A DNA stretch of 56,772 nucleotides from JANYCG01 sp031428695 (GTDB lineage Bacteria; Pseudomonadota; Gammaproteobacteria; Burkholderiales; Burkholderiaceae_C): NCBI GenBank assembly GCA_031428695.1, contig JANOYE010000163.1:1-56772 (forward strand), read 5' to 3'. Each line of letters starts with the position of its first letter. The stretch's first letter is position 1. This document shows, one piece after another, positions 17,718-25,414 of the stretch. The notes under the pieces were generated by a model. It saw nothing but the letters and a program-made list of their open reading frames with translations. It was not told the origin of the DNA and did no database searches. A program made the position numbers and the translations under genes.

Positions 17718-19451
17718 CTATTGCGCAATCTCAGGTGACAGTTTCTGAATCGCTTGGTAGTGCGAGAGGAACACCTGGCCGCTCAAATCGCGCAAAAAAT
17801 GCGTGTCTTTCAAGCGGTCCATCACCGGGCCTTTGACTTCACTCAGGTGCAGGGCCATTCCAGCATCGCGCAAGCGCTTGTCAACCGCCTCCAGGCTCTC
17901 CAAGGCGCTGGCGTCAATGTCGTTGATGGCGGAGCACAGCAGCACCACGTGGGCCAGTTGCGGGTTCTGCGCGATGGCGTCGTTGATGCGGTCTTCCAGC
18001 GCCCTGGCATTGGCGAAGTACAGGCTTTCATCGACCCGCAGGCTCACCAGCTTGGGGCTCACCCTCACTATGTGCCGCTTCACATTTCTGAAGTGTTGAG
18101 TGCCTGGCATCAGCCCCACCTCCGCAATGTGGGGGCGGCTGGTTCTGAACAAGTGGAAGGCCAGCGACAAGCCAACGCCGACAACGAGGCCCATTTCAAC
18201 GCCCACGCTCAGGGTTGCCAGCAGGGTGGCGGACACGGCGGCGAAATCGGTTTTGGAATAGGCCCAGACGCGCTTGAGAATGCTGAAATCGACCAGCGAC
18301 AACACGGCCACGACGATGGTGGCGGCGAGCGTTGCCTGCGGCAGGTAAAACAACGCCGGCGTCAGCAACAAAGACGCCAGCGTAATGCCGGCCGCCGTGA
18401 ACACGCCAGCAGCAGGCGAGCGCGCGCCAGCGTCAAAATTGACCACTGACCGCGCGAACCCGCCAGTCACCGGAAAACCTCCGGTGAAGGCCGCCGACAA
18501 GTTGCTCGCGCCCAAGGCGACCAGTTCCCGATCAGGTTCTATGCGTTGGCCGCGCTTGGCGGCGAGTGTTTGGCCCACCGAGACCGATTCGACGAATCCG
18601 ACCAGGCTAATCAGCAGCGCTGGCACCGCCAGGGCCTTCCAGAGCGCCCAATCCCACAGCGGCAAAGTCAACGGCGGCAAACCCTGGGGAACCGTGCCGA
18701 CTAGCTTCAGGCCATGCGATTGCCAATTGAAAAACCAGGCGAGCCAGGCCGTCACGGCGATGGCGGCGATGGGCCCTGATCTGGCGATGATGTCTGCCGT
18801 GCGCAGGCCCAACCGAACGCGCAGCAAGAGTGGTTTGAGCCCGCTTCGCGCCCAAAACAGGAAACCTGCCGTGAGCACGCCCACCGCCAAGGTCAAACCG
18901 TGGGTATTGGGAATTTGCGCCGCCAGGGCTTGAATCATCTCGAAGAAGTTGTGGCCCTCTGCCTTCACGCCCATCAGCGTTTTGAGCTGGCTGGCGGCTA
19001 TCAACAGACCGGAGGCGGTGATGAACCCGGACATCACCGGGTGGCTCAGAAAATTGGCGAGAAACCCGAGGCGCAGAACACCCATCAACAGCAGCATGGC
19101 GCCCGACAAAAACGCCAAGGTGATGGCCGCCGCCCAATAGGCGGGCGTGCCTGTGGCGGCAATTTGACCGATGGTCGTCGCAGTCATCAGCGAGACCACC
19201 GCCACGGGCCCGACCGCCAGCACACGGCTGGTGCCAAAAATGGCATAGAGAACCAGCGGCGCAATGCTGGCATACAGCCCAACTTCGGGCGGCAACCCGG
19301 CGAGCAAAGCGTAGGCCAGGCTCTGGGGGATCAGCATGATGGTGACGATCAACGCGGCCAGCAGGTCGCTGGCCAGGGTGTCGCGGTCGTAACGCCGGCC
19401 CCAATCCAGAATGGGCAACCACCGCCTGGCAGGCAAGGCGTTGAAGGGCAT
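17718..19451 (-). CDS. SulP family anion permease with STAS domain
   Basis: This 577-residue inner-membrane protein has ten or more hydrophobic segments followed by a cytoplasmic STAS domain (about 445-560, including INDIDASALESLEAVDKRL). SulP proteins carry sulfate, bicarbonate or dicarboxylates. Its place 24 bp downstream of the YeeE/YedE genes and the persulfide-sensor gene suggests a sulfur oxyanion, probably export or exchange of sulfite or sulfate produced by persulfide oxidation. The N-terminal AYALLAGLPPEVGLYAS motif is typical. The substrate is inferred from context, not seen. Confidence 0.9.
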   Translation of the reverse strand: MPFNALPARRWLPILDWGRRYDRDTLASDLLAALIVTIMLIPQSLAYALLAGLPPEVGLYASIAPLVLYAIFGTSRVLAVGPVAVVSLMTATTIGQIAATGTPAYWAAAITLAFLSGAMLLLMGVLRLGFLANFLSHPVMSGFITASGLLIAASQLKTLMGVKAEGHNFFEMIQALAAQIPNTHGLTLAVGVLTAGFLFWARSGLKPLLLRVRLGLRTADIIARSGPIAAIAVTAWLAWFFNWQSHGLKLVGTVPQGLPPLTLPLWDWALWKALAVPALLISLVGFVESVSVGQTLAAKRGQRIEPDRELVALGASNLSAAFTGGFPVTGGFARSVVNFDAGARSPAAGVFTAAGITLASLLLTPALFYLPQATLAATIVVAVLSLVDFSILKRVWAYSKTDFAAVSATLLATLSVGVEMGLVVGVGLSLAFHLFRTSRPHIAEVGLMPGTQHFRNVKRHIVRVSPKLVSLRVDESLYFANARALEDRINDAIAQNPQLAHVVLLCSAINDIDASALESLEAVDKRLRDAGMALHLSEVKGPVMDRLKDTHFLRDLSGQVFLSHYQAIQKLSPEIAQ

Positions 19452-19475
19452 TGGATTGACGCGCCGGCCGCAGGA

Positions 19476-19919
19476 TCAGCGTGCGGCAGCGGCTTGGCGG
19501 GGGCGGTGGATAAAGCGGTCCGCAAGCTCAAAAAGCGCCATGCCAATCAACATCGCCGCGACAAAAACGCCCGCCTTGGCTTCCCCCGACGCCAGCGACA
19601 CCAGAGCCGGGCCGGGGCAGAAACCGGCCAAGCCCCAACCTGCGCCAAACAGCAGCGCGCCGGTGATCAGGCGTTTGTCCACTTGGTCAGAGGTAGGCAT
19701 TTGCAACGCGCCGCTCAGGAACGTAGTGGTGCGCTTCTTGGCGAGAGCGAAAGCGAAGAACCCAACGGCGATGGCGCCGCCCATCACCAATGCGAGGGAA
19801 GGATCCCATGCGCCAAACAGGTCGAGAAAACCCAGCACCTTGGCGGGGTCGGTCATGCCCGAAAGCAGCAGGCCCAAACCAAACAAGAGGCCCACCAAAA
19901 ACTCAGAGATCCGGTTCAT
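19476..19919 (-). CDS. YeeE/YedE family protein, C-terminal half (DUF6691 type)
   Basis: About 147 residues with four hydrophobic segments. GLAGFCPGPALVSLASG near the middle contains the conserved Cys of YeeE/YedE thiosulfate/sulfur-compound importers. In many bacteria the protein is split into two small subunits that mirror one another; this is the second. The start at 19919 shares one base with the stop of the preceding subunit gene (TGATG), so translation is coupled. The longer open frame upstream is the shadow of the neighbour. Likely role: moving thiosulfate or a persulfide-type sulfur species across the inner membrane. Confidence 0.85.
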   Translation of the reverse strand: MNRISEFLVGLLFGLGLLLSGMTDPAKVLGFLDLFGAWDPSLALVMGGAIAVGFFAFALAKKRTTTFLSGALQMPTSDQVDKRLITGALLFGAGWGLAGFCPGPALVSLASGEAKAGVFVAAMLIGMALFELADRFIHRPRQAAAAR

Positions 19920-20380
19920 CACAGAACTCCCTTGAAAAGATGCCGAAGCGCAAAAACCACAGCGAAACCTGCGCCCATGAACGTGAGGGTGGCGACCAAG
20001 GAGCGTGGCGACAGGCGCGACAGCCCGCAAACGCCGTGCCCGCTGGTGCAGCCGGAACCGTAACGCGTGCCCAGCCCGACCAGCAAGCCTGCTGCGATGA
20101 TCAAGCCGTAACCCGCGTCAATGCGCGGGGCCTGCATGAAGCCGGCCGGGGCCAGCAGCAAGAAAACGGCTGGAGCCGCCGCCATGCCGAGCAGGAAGGT
20201 GATGCGCCATCCGGCATCGCTTGCTTTCGGTGGCAACAGACCGCCCAGAATCCCGCTGATCCCCAAAATGCGCCCGTTCAACAAAATGAACAGGGCCGAG
20301 GCAACACCTATCAGCATGCCCCCGGAAAGAGAGGCCCAGGGCGTGAAATTCGCCCAATCTATCGACATCGAAATTGCCAT
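19919..20380 (-). CDS. YeeE/YedE family protein, N-terminal half
   Basis: 153 residues with four or five membrane segments and the family signature GSGCTSGHGVCG (about 108-119), whose cysteines are thought to contact the sulfur substrate. It forms a pair with the next gene. The gene starts 3 bp after the stop of the ArsR-type regulator, so the regulator, both halves and SulP appear to form one minus-strand operon. Confidence 0.9.
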   Translation of the reverse strand: MAISMSIDWANFTPWASLSGGMLIGVASALFILLNGRILGISGILGGLLPPKASDAGWRITFLLGMAAAPAVFLLLAPAGFMQAPRIDAGYGLIIAAGLLVGLGTRYGSGCTSGHGVCGLSRLSPRSLVATLTFMGAGFAVVFALRHLFKGVL

Positions 20381-20383
20381 GGT

Positions 20384-20740
20384 TCAGTCCTTTGAGTCTG
20401 CTGACTCGGTTGGGTTTGTTGAGTCAGTCGATTTGCCGCAAAACTGTTGGTACAACGCCTGCATCAAGGCAAGCGCTGGCGGGCTGATCAACTGGTAGTA
20501 AATGTTCTTGCCTTCGCGCCGGGTGCTCACCAGGCCCTCGTCGCGCAGCACAGTCAATTGTTGTGACAAGGTCGGTTGCGAGATTTGCAACAGCTCTTCA
20601 AGCTCCCCCACGCGTTTTTCCCCCTGGCTGAGCTGGCACATCAGCATCAACCGATCTGGGTTGGAGAGCACCTTCATCAGCCCGCACGCCTGGGCAGCGG
20701 CGGCCTTCATCTGTTCGAGCTCCAAAGTGATGGTGTTCAT
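20384..20740 (-). CDS. bigR: ArsR-family persulfide sensor (BigR/SqrR-like)
   Basis: This 118-residue winged-helix repressor of the ArsR/SmtB family has a recognition region around SQPTLSQQLTVLRDEGLV. Cys35 and Cys101 are 66 residues apart, the same spacing as the redox pair in BigR (42/108) and SqrR (41/107), which form a polysulfide link when sulfide or persulfide accumulates and then release DNA. Cys19 is extra. It heads the YeeE/YedE-SulP operon and is divergent from a persulfide dioxygenase gene, with a palindrome between. Symbol given by family resemblance; sqrR or ygaV would serve equally. Confidence 0.85.
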   Translation of the reverse strand: MNTITLELEQMKAAAAQACGLMKVLSNPDRLMLMCQLSQGEKRVGELEELLQISQPTLSQQLTVLRDEGLVSTRREGKNIYYQLISPPALALMQALYQQFCGKSTDSTNPTESADSKD

Positions 20741-20774
20741 CGCAGTCCTTCAATTCATCAAATTTCATTATACC

Positions 20775-20790
20775 ATACAATATAATGTAT
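20775..20790. promoter_or_regulatory. candidate BigR/SqrR operator
   Basis: ATACAATATAATGTAT is a palindrome with 14 of 16 positions symmetric, in the 95-bp AT-rich gap between the divergent regulator and dioxygenase genes. Known BigR boxes are also AT-rich palindromes that overlap promoters. A single site here could control both directions. Confidence 0.65.
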
Positions 20791-20835
20791 AAAAACATAA
20801 TATTAAAACATTAATCAAAGAAAGCCCTTACCGTC

Positions 20836-21711
20836 ATGACTGCAGCCGCAAGCCAACCCCAAGTCCACGGCATCTTCGATCCAGCGACTTCGACTGTCAC
20901 CTATGTCGTGCACATGGGCGCAGGTTCTGCCTGCGCCATCATTGACTCCGTCCTTGATTACGACCCCAAGTCGGGCCGCACCAGCCACGGATCGGCTGAC
21001 AAGGCCATCGCTTACGTGCAAGCCCACCAACTCAGGCTGGCTTGGATTCTGGAGACGCACGCGCATGCGGATCACCTGACCGCAGCGCCCTACCTCAAAG
21101 CCCGCCTGGGTGGCCAGACCGCCGTGGGCGACCAAATCACCGCTGTGCAAAAGGTCTTTCGGGGCGTGTTCAATCTAGAGCCTGGCTTCAAGGTTGATGG
21201 ATCGCAATTCGATCACCTGCTCGGGGACGGCGAAGAGATCAAAGTCGGCGACCTGGTTGGCAAAACCCTGCGGGTTCCCGGCCACACTCCGGCTTGTGTG
21301 GCTTACCAGTTTGGCGACGCCGTTTTCACCGGAGACACTTTGTTCATGCCGGATGTGGGCACGTCGCACTGCGACTTCCCCGGCGGCGACGCCCGCGCGC
21401 TTTACGCCTTCGCGCGAAGGCTCCTGAGCCTGCCGCCGCAATCCCGCCTCTTCATGTGCCACGACTACCCGCCGACTGGGCGCGAGGCGGCTTTTGAGAC
21501 CACCGTCGCCCTGCAGCGGGCCCAAAACATCCATGTGCGCGACGGCATTGCTGAAAGAGAGTTTGTTGAAATGCGCACAAAAAGGGACGCCACGCTGCAA
21601 ATGCCCGCGCTGATCCTTCCTGCCGTGCAAATCAACATCCGCGCCGGTGAGCTGCCGCCGAAGGAGGCGAACGGCATTGCTTACGCGAAGATTCCGTTGA
21701 ATGCGCTTTGA
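20836..21711 (+). CDS. blh: MBL-fold persulfide dioxygenase (Blh/ETHE1-like)
   Basis: This 291-residue metallo-beta-lactamase-fold protein is close to Blh and ETHE1, which oxidise glutathione persulfide to sulfite. Metal ligands are visible in ETHAHADHL (His75, His77, Asp79, His80), PGHTPAC and FTGDTLF. No signal peptide, so cytosolic. It is divergent from the BigR-type gene. Together they resemble the bigR-blh systems of Xylella and Agrobacterium for sulfide detoxification. Sulfite made here could leave through the SulP or a TSUP protein. A rhodanese or SQR partner is not in the window. Confidence 0.85.
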   Translation: MTAAASQPQVHGIFDPATSTVTYVVHMGAGSACAIIDSVLDYDPKSGRTSHGSADKAIAYVQAHQLRLAWILETHAHADHLTAAPYLKARLGGQTAVGDQITAVQKVFRGVFNLEPGFKVDGSQFDHLLGDGEEIKVGDLVGKTLRVPGHTPACVAYQFGDAVFTGDTLFMPDVGTSHCDFPGGDARALYAFARRLLSLPPQSRLFMCHDYPPTGREAAFETTVALQRAQNIHVRDGIAEREFVEMRTKRDATLQMPALILPAVQINIRAGELPPKEANGIAYAKIPLNAL

Positions 21712-21739
21712 CGAGGCGGGGCCGGGATGATTTGGTTGC

Positions 21740-22111
21740 TCAATGATTGTCCGAATGTGACACTGCCAGCGCCTTGGCGGCGGCCTGCAGCCGCTTGTCA
21801 AACGTCCACAATCGCCCGCCTGCGCTCAGGCGAGCGCACGCGAGCAAATGGGCGTCGATGTAACCAATGCCCGTGCCATGCAATGCGTGGCGGTCAATCA
21901 GGTGCAGCACTTCGTCATCGGTCGCGACGGTTGCTGCGGGCAAGCCGCGCAGTGCCTGCAGCACGCCCCTGCGTTGCTGCAAGTTGCCCAAAACCAATTC
22001 ACCAACTACAAACGGGTGAATGAGCACCCGGCTTTGCTGCAACAGGGTTGTCAGCCCTGAATTGCTGTTCCTGAGGTGGTCAACCCACACGGAGGTGTCT
22101 ACCAGGATCAT
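21740..22111 (-). CDS. vapC: PIN-domain toxin VapC
   Basis: A 123-residue PIN ribonuclease beginning MILVDTSVWVDHLR, with acidic ligands at Asp5, the Glu in VVGELVLGNL, and the Asp in IGYIDAHLLACARL. This subfamily resembles VapC toxins that attack tRNA or the sarcin-ricin loop. It overlaps the upstream antitoxin gene by 4 bp (22108-22111). The gene is full length. It faces the persulfide dioxygenase gene tail to tail with 28 bp between. Confidence 0.9.
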   Translation of the reverse strand: MILVDTSVWVDHLRNSNSGLTTLLQQSRVLIHPFVVGELVLGNLQQRRGVLQALRGLPAATVATDDEVLHLIDRHALHGTGIGYIDAHLLACARLSAGGRLWTFDKRLQAAAKALAVSHSDNH

Positions 22112-22338
22112 GCATTTGAGCCCAGCTTTGATCCAGCCTTGATTGCCGTTTTAGTTTGGCGGCGCGGCGGCGCTTCAAGCTGGGGTTCGGAGCCCCCCAA
22201 CAACACAAGGCGCCGGGCGCTTTCGCGCTCGATAAGGGCTTTGAGCGCTTCACGCACCAAAGCCGATTTTTCATTGAGGCCGGTGAAAAGTTGGGCTTGC
22301 GCCATCAGTTGATCGTCAAGGGCCAAAGTGGTACGCAT
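22108..22338 (-). CDS. vapB: VapB-type antitoxin
   Basis: A 76-residue protein starting MRTTLALDDQLMAQAQ, typical of VapB/MetJ-like antitoxins. GGAGCG eight bases before ATG 22338 decides the start; a longer frame from 22368 lacks a ribosome site. The C-terminus is basic and probably wraps the toxin. It is the first gene of the pair. A short palindrome lies 40 bp upstream. Confidence 0.85.
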   Translation of the reverse strand: MRTTLALDDQLMAQAQLFTGLNEKSALVREALKALIERESARRLVLLGGSEPQLEAPPRRQTKTAIKAGSKLGSNA

Positions 22339-22377
22339 GGGGCGCTCCTGTTTCGATTGACATGGCACGAATTATGA

Positions 22378-22389
22378 CATCATTTGATG
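22378..22389. promoter_or_regulatory. candidate VapB operator
   Basis: CATCATTTGATG is a symmetric 5-2-5 palindrome, about 40 bp upstream of vapB, in a sequence with several ATGAT units. It also falls in the leader of the divergent dehydrogenase gene. Confidence 0.4.
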
Positions 22390-22505
22390 ATATTTTGTAT
22401 GCCTTCAGTCGAACCGATATTCACCCGCGAAGCGTTGCGCGCGGCTCGAAACTACACTGTCGCTCCAACACCCCAATACCGAGTCACCGGAGACATTTCC
22501 CCCCC

Positions 22506-23612
22506 ATGAAAACCAAAGCCGCAGTCGCCTGGAAAGCAGGCGCGCCACTCACCATCGAAACCGTTGACCTCGAAGGCCCGCGCGCGGGTGAGGTGCTGGT
22601 GGAGATCAAGGCCACGGGCATTTGCCACACCGACTACTACACCCTCTCGGGCGCGGACCCGGAAGGGCTGTTCCCCGCCATCCTCGGACACGAAGGTGCG
22701 GGCGTGGTGGTGGATGTGGGCGCGGGCGTCGCCACGCTGAAGAAGGGTGACCATGTCATTCCGCTGTACACACCCGAGTGCCGCAGTTGCAAGTTTTGCC
22801 TCTCGCGCAAAACCAACCTGGGCCTGTTGATTCGAGGCACGCTGGGCATAGGCGTGCAGCCGGATGCGACTAGACGTTTCAGCCTGGACGGCAAGCCGCT
22901 TTTGCATTACATGGGCACCTCGACCTTCAGCAATTACACGGTGGTGCCTGAAATCGCCCTCGCAAAAATCCGCGAAGATGCGCCGTTTGACAAGGTGTGT
23001 TACATCGGCTGTGGCGTCACCACTGGCATTGGCGCGGTTCTGTTCACGGCCAAAGTGGAAGCAGGCGCGAACGTGGTGGTGTTCGGCCTGGGCGGCATTG
23101 GCTTGAACGTGATCCAGGGCGCGAAGATGGTGGGCGCTGACAAGATCATTGGTGTGGACTTGAATCCAGCCCGTGAAGCCATGGCGCGAAAATTTGGCAT
23201 GACACATTTCATCAACCCCAAAAACACCGAAAACGTGGTGGACGCCATCGTTCAGTTGACCGACGGCGGCGCCGACTACAGCTTCGAATGCATCGGCAAC
23301 ACCAAGGTGATGCGCCAGGCGCTCGAATGCACCCACAAAGGCTGGGGCCGCTCAATCATCATCGGTGTGGCCGAAGCGGGCGCGGAAATCAGCACGCGCC
23401 CGTTTCAGCTTGTGACTGGCCGCAAATGGGAAGGCTCGGCCTTCGGCGGCGCGCGTGGCCGCACTGACGTGCCTAAAATTGTCGACTGGTACATGGAAGG
23501 CAAAATCAACATTGACGACCTCATTACCCACACCATGCCACTGGAGCGCATCAACGAAGGGTTTGATTTGATGAAACGCGGCGAGTCGATCCGGGGCGTG
23601 GTGGTGTACTGA
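22506..23612 (+). CDS. adhC: S-(hydroxymethyl)glutathione dehydrogenase / class III alcohol dehydrogenase
   Basis: A 368-residue zinc alcohol dehydrogenase of class III, which oxidises S-hydroxymethylglutathione (formaldehyde plus glutathione) with NAD. Catalytic zinc ligands Cys40, His62 and Cys169 are present, as is the NAD motif GLGGIGLNVIQG. The structural zinc site should have four Cys. Cys92, Cys95 and Cys98 are seen, but the fourth position is Gly106 (KTNLGLLIRG), and the next residues also differ from the family. That is unusual and could destabilise the protein. ATG 22506 matches the normal N-terminus; the frame is open upstream without homology. The usual formylglutathione hydrolase gene is not adjacent. 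Confidence 0.88.
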   Translation: MKTKAAVAWKAGAPLTIETVDLEGPRAGEVLVEIKATGICHTDYYTLSGADPEGLFPAILGHEGAGVVVDVGAGVATLKKGDHVIPLYTPECRSCKFCLSRKTNLGLLIRGTLGIGVQPDATRRFSLDGKPLLHYMGTSTFSNYTVVPEIALAKIREDAPFDKVCYIGCGVTTGIGAVLFTAKVEAGANVVVFGLGGIGLNVIQGAKMVGADKIIGVDLNPAREAMARKFGMTHFINPKNTENVVDAIVQLTDGGADYSFECIGNTKVMRQALECTHKGWGRSIIIGVAEAGAEISTRPFQLVTGRKWEGSAFGGARGRTDVPKIVDWYMEGKINIDDLITHTMPLERINEGFDLMKRGESIRGVVVY

Positions 23613-23631
23613 GTTGGACGGCATAAAAATT

Positions 23632-23737
23632 GTTAACATGCATATTAATAATTGTCTGCTGTATTGAACCATGTAAATAAAATCGGCACCTAAGTCACGT
23701 GAAATATACATAGTTTGCTATTATTTTTTTAGTTCCC
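23632..23737 (+). repeat. AT-rich dispersed element, copy B
   Basis: It has a near-palindrome (GTTAACATGCATATTAAT) at 23632-23649, AAGTCACG at 23692 and TAGTTTGCTAT at 23711, so the 19-base spacing between the last two matches the other copies while the first spacer is 60 rather than 70. It fills the gap between adhC and the hydrolase gene, ending at the hydrolase start codon. Confidence 0.7.
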
Positions 23738-24640
23738 ATGCTCAAACCAAATCGCACAATCCAAGCTGGCGTTCTTGAAATTGCCTTGCACGAGGCCGGG
23801 CCAGCGTCCGGGCCACCCGTTTTTTTGATGCACGGCTTCCCTTACGACATCCAAACCTACGCGGAGGTTGCACCGCTGTTGGTGGCGCAAGGCTGCCACG
23901 TTTATGTGCCGTTTTTGCGCGGCTTCGGCTCCACCCGTTTCCTGAGCGACGCCACGCCGCGTTCGGGTGAACAAGCGGCTTTGGGCGCTGACCTGCTCGC
24001 CCTGATGGACGCGCTCAACGTGCCAGAAGCCGTGCTGGCCGGTTACGACTGGGGTGGCCGCGCCGCGTGCGTCGTGGCGGCGCTGTGGCCCGAGCGCTGC
24101 AAGGGCCTGGTCTCGTTCAACAGCTACAACATCCAGAACATCGCCCGCGCGATGGAGCCCGACACTGCTGCCAACGAACGCAGCCTGTGGTACCAGTTTT
24201 ACTTCCACAGCGAACGCGGCCGCGCGGGCCTGTCCAAAGACCGTCGCGCCATTTGCAAACTGCTGTGGCAACTCTGGTCACCCACCTGGAAGTTTGGCGA
24301 CGTCGCCTTCGAACGCAGCGCCGCCGCTTTTGACAACCCCGATTTTGTCGATGTGGTGATCCAGTCCTACCGCCACCGTTACGCCTTGGCCGAAGGCGAC
24401 CCGGCCTATCTTGACATCGAGCAGCGCCTGGCCGCGCAGCCCGCCATCGGTGTGCCCAGCATCACCTTCGACGGCGCAGACGATGGTGTGCGCCCGCCGG
24501 CACCCGCCTCGCAGCACGCGCACCTGTTCACCGGCAAGCGTTCACACCGCCTCGTCCCCGGCGTAGGCCACAACATGCCACAGGAAGTGCCGCAGGTGTT
24601 TGCCGATGCGGTGATGGAACTCGTGCGGGCGCCAGCTTGA
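23738..24640 (+). CDS. alpha/beta hydrolase (epoxide hydrolase/dehalogenase-like)
   Basis: A 300-residue alpha/beta hydrolase. The oxyanion motif HGFP is at 32-35. The nucleophile is an Asp (Asp104 in AGYDWGGRAA), which places it with haloalkane dehalogenases and epoxide hydrolases rather than serine esterases. The terminal His is in PGVGHNMPQEVPQ. It is not the formylglutathione hydrolase expected after adhC. The ATG directly abuts repeat copy B, leaving no clear ribosome site, so the start is somewhat uncertain. Substrate unknown. Confidence 0.85.
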   Translation: MLKPNRTIQAGVLEIALHEAGPASGPPVFLMHGFPYDIQTYAEVAPLLVAQGCHVYVPFLRGFGSTRFLSDATPRSGEQAALGADLLALMDALNVPEAVLAGYDWGGRAACVVAALWPERCKGLVSFNSYNIQNIARAMEPDTAANERSLWYQFYFHSERGRAGLSKDRRAICKLLWQLWSPTWKFGDVAFERSAAAFDNPDFVDVVIQSYRHRYALAEGDPAYLDIEQRLAAQPAIGVPSITFDGADDGVRPPAPASQHAHLFTGKRSHRLVPGVGHNMPQEVPQVFADAVMELVRAPA

Positions 24641-24644
24641 CGCA

Positions 24645-25406
24645 CTACTGTGCCCGGCAATACTGCGCGGCCTCGGCGGCGGGCGCCCTGAAATAGCGGC
24701 CATTGCGCTGCTGGCATTGCGCCTCTGACAAGGGCGCCAGTTGCCGTGAGAGGCAGCAGTAATAGCCGGGTTGCGCTGGCTGCGCAGGCACAGTGGGCGT
24801 GGCGGGTGGCGAAGGGTTCGGTTTGGCGGGCTGCGTTGGAATTGCCGGAGTTGGTTTGAAGTCCCAGTTCGCACGCCAGGACGCAAAGGCCAGAGCGGCC
24901 TGCGGCGCGAGCCGGCGCGGGGCTTGCGCCTGGTTGCCGCTGACCACGTAATAGTCGTATTGGCCGAGCGTTACCTGTGCCGGCCGGCGCATCGTGACGC
25001 TGCCTGCCAACACCACCGTTTCGGTGGTCACGCTTGAAACCGCGTAATGGATCTGGCTGGCTTGTCGTGCGGAAATGCTCGGGGTTTCAATGCAGACCCC
25101 GGTGCCGTCAATGAATACCCGCCCGGTGAGGATTTGGATGATCAGGCAACCGCCTTCGCGCAGGAAATCAGGGTCGGTATTTTGATCCAGCTGCACGTAA
25201 CCGCCGCCCTGCAAAAACACCTTGACGCTGGTCGCAAACCCTGTGGAGACACGGTCGCCAATGTAGACACGGGCGCCATCGCTGGTGCGTTGGCCGTTCA
25301 AAAAGGCGTTGGGGCCGTCAACGTCCAGACGCCCTACATACTCGCGCCCGGGCTGGGCGGCACAGCCCGCCAGCAAGGCAAAGATCATGGCAAGAAGGTA
25401 TTTCAT
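24645..25406 (-). CDS. FecR-domain lipoprotein
   Basis: About 253 residues. ATG 25406 gives a lipoprotein signal peptide (MKYLLAMIFALLAGC, Cys15 as lipidation site). A FecR-like beta domain follows (about 40-165, with VYIGDRVSTGFATSVKVFLQGG and LTGRVFIDGTGVCIETPS), then a Pro/Thr-rich linker and a Cys-containing tail (YYCCLSRQLAPLSEAQCQQR). FecR domains usually sense a periplasmic signal for a sigma factor or bind surface polymers; no FecI or FecA gene is near. It forms a pair with the upstream membrane-protein gene (8 bp gap). Function unknown. Confidence 0.8.
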   Translation of the reverse strand: MKYLLAMIFALLAGCAAQPGREYVGRLDVDGPNAFLNGQRTSDGARVYIGDRVSTGFATSVKVFLQGGGYVQLDQNTDPDFLREGGCLIIQILTGRVFIDGTGVCIETPSISARQASQIHYAVSSVTTETVVLAGSVTMRRPAQVTLGQYDYYVVSGNQAQAPRRLAPQAALAFASWRANWDFKPTPAIPTQPAKPNPSPPATPTVPAQPAQPGYYCCLSRQLAPLSEAQCQQRNGRYFRAPAAEAAQYCRAQ

Positions 25407-25414
25407 GGTTTGCC

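Noticed and set aside
23738..24640. S-formylglutathione hydrolase after adhC
   Set aside because: The nucleophile is Asp in GYDWGG rather than Ser in the esterase motif; it belongs with epoxide hydrolases and dehalogenases.
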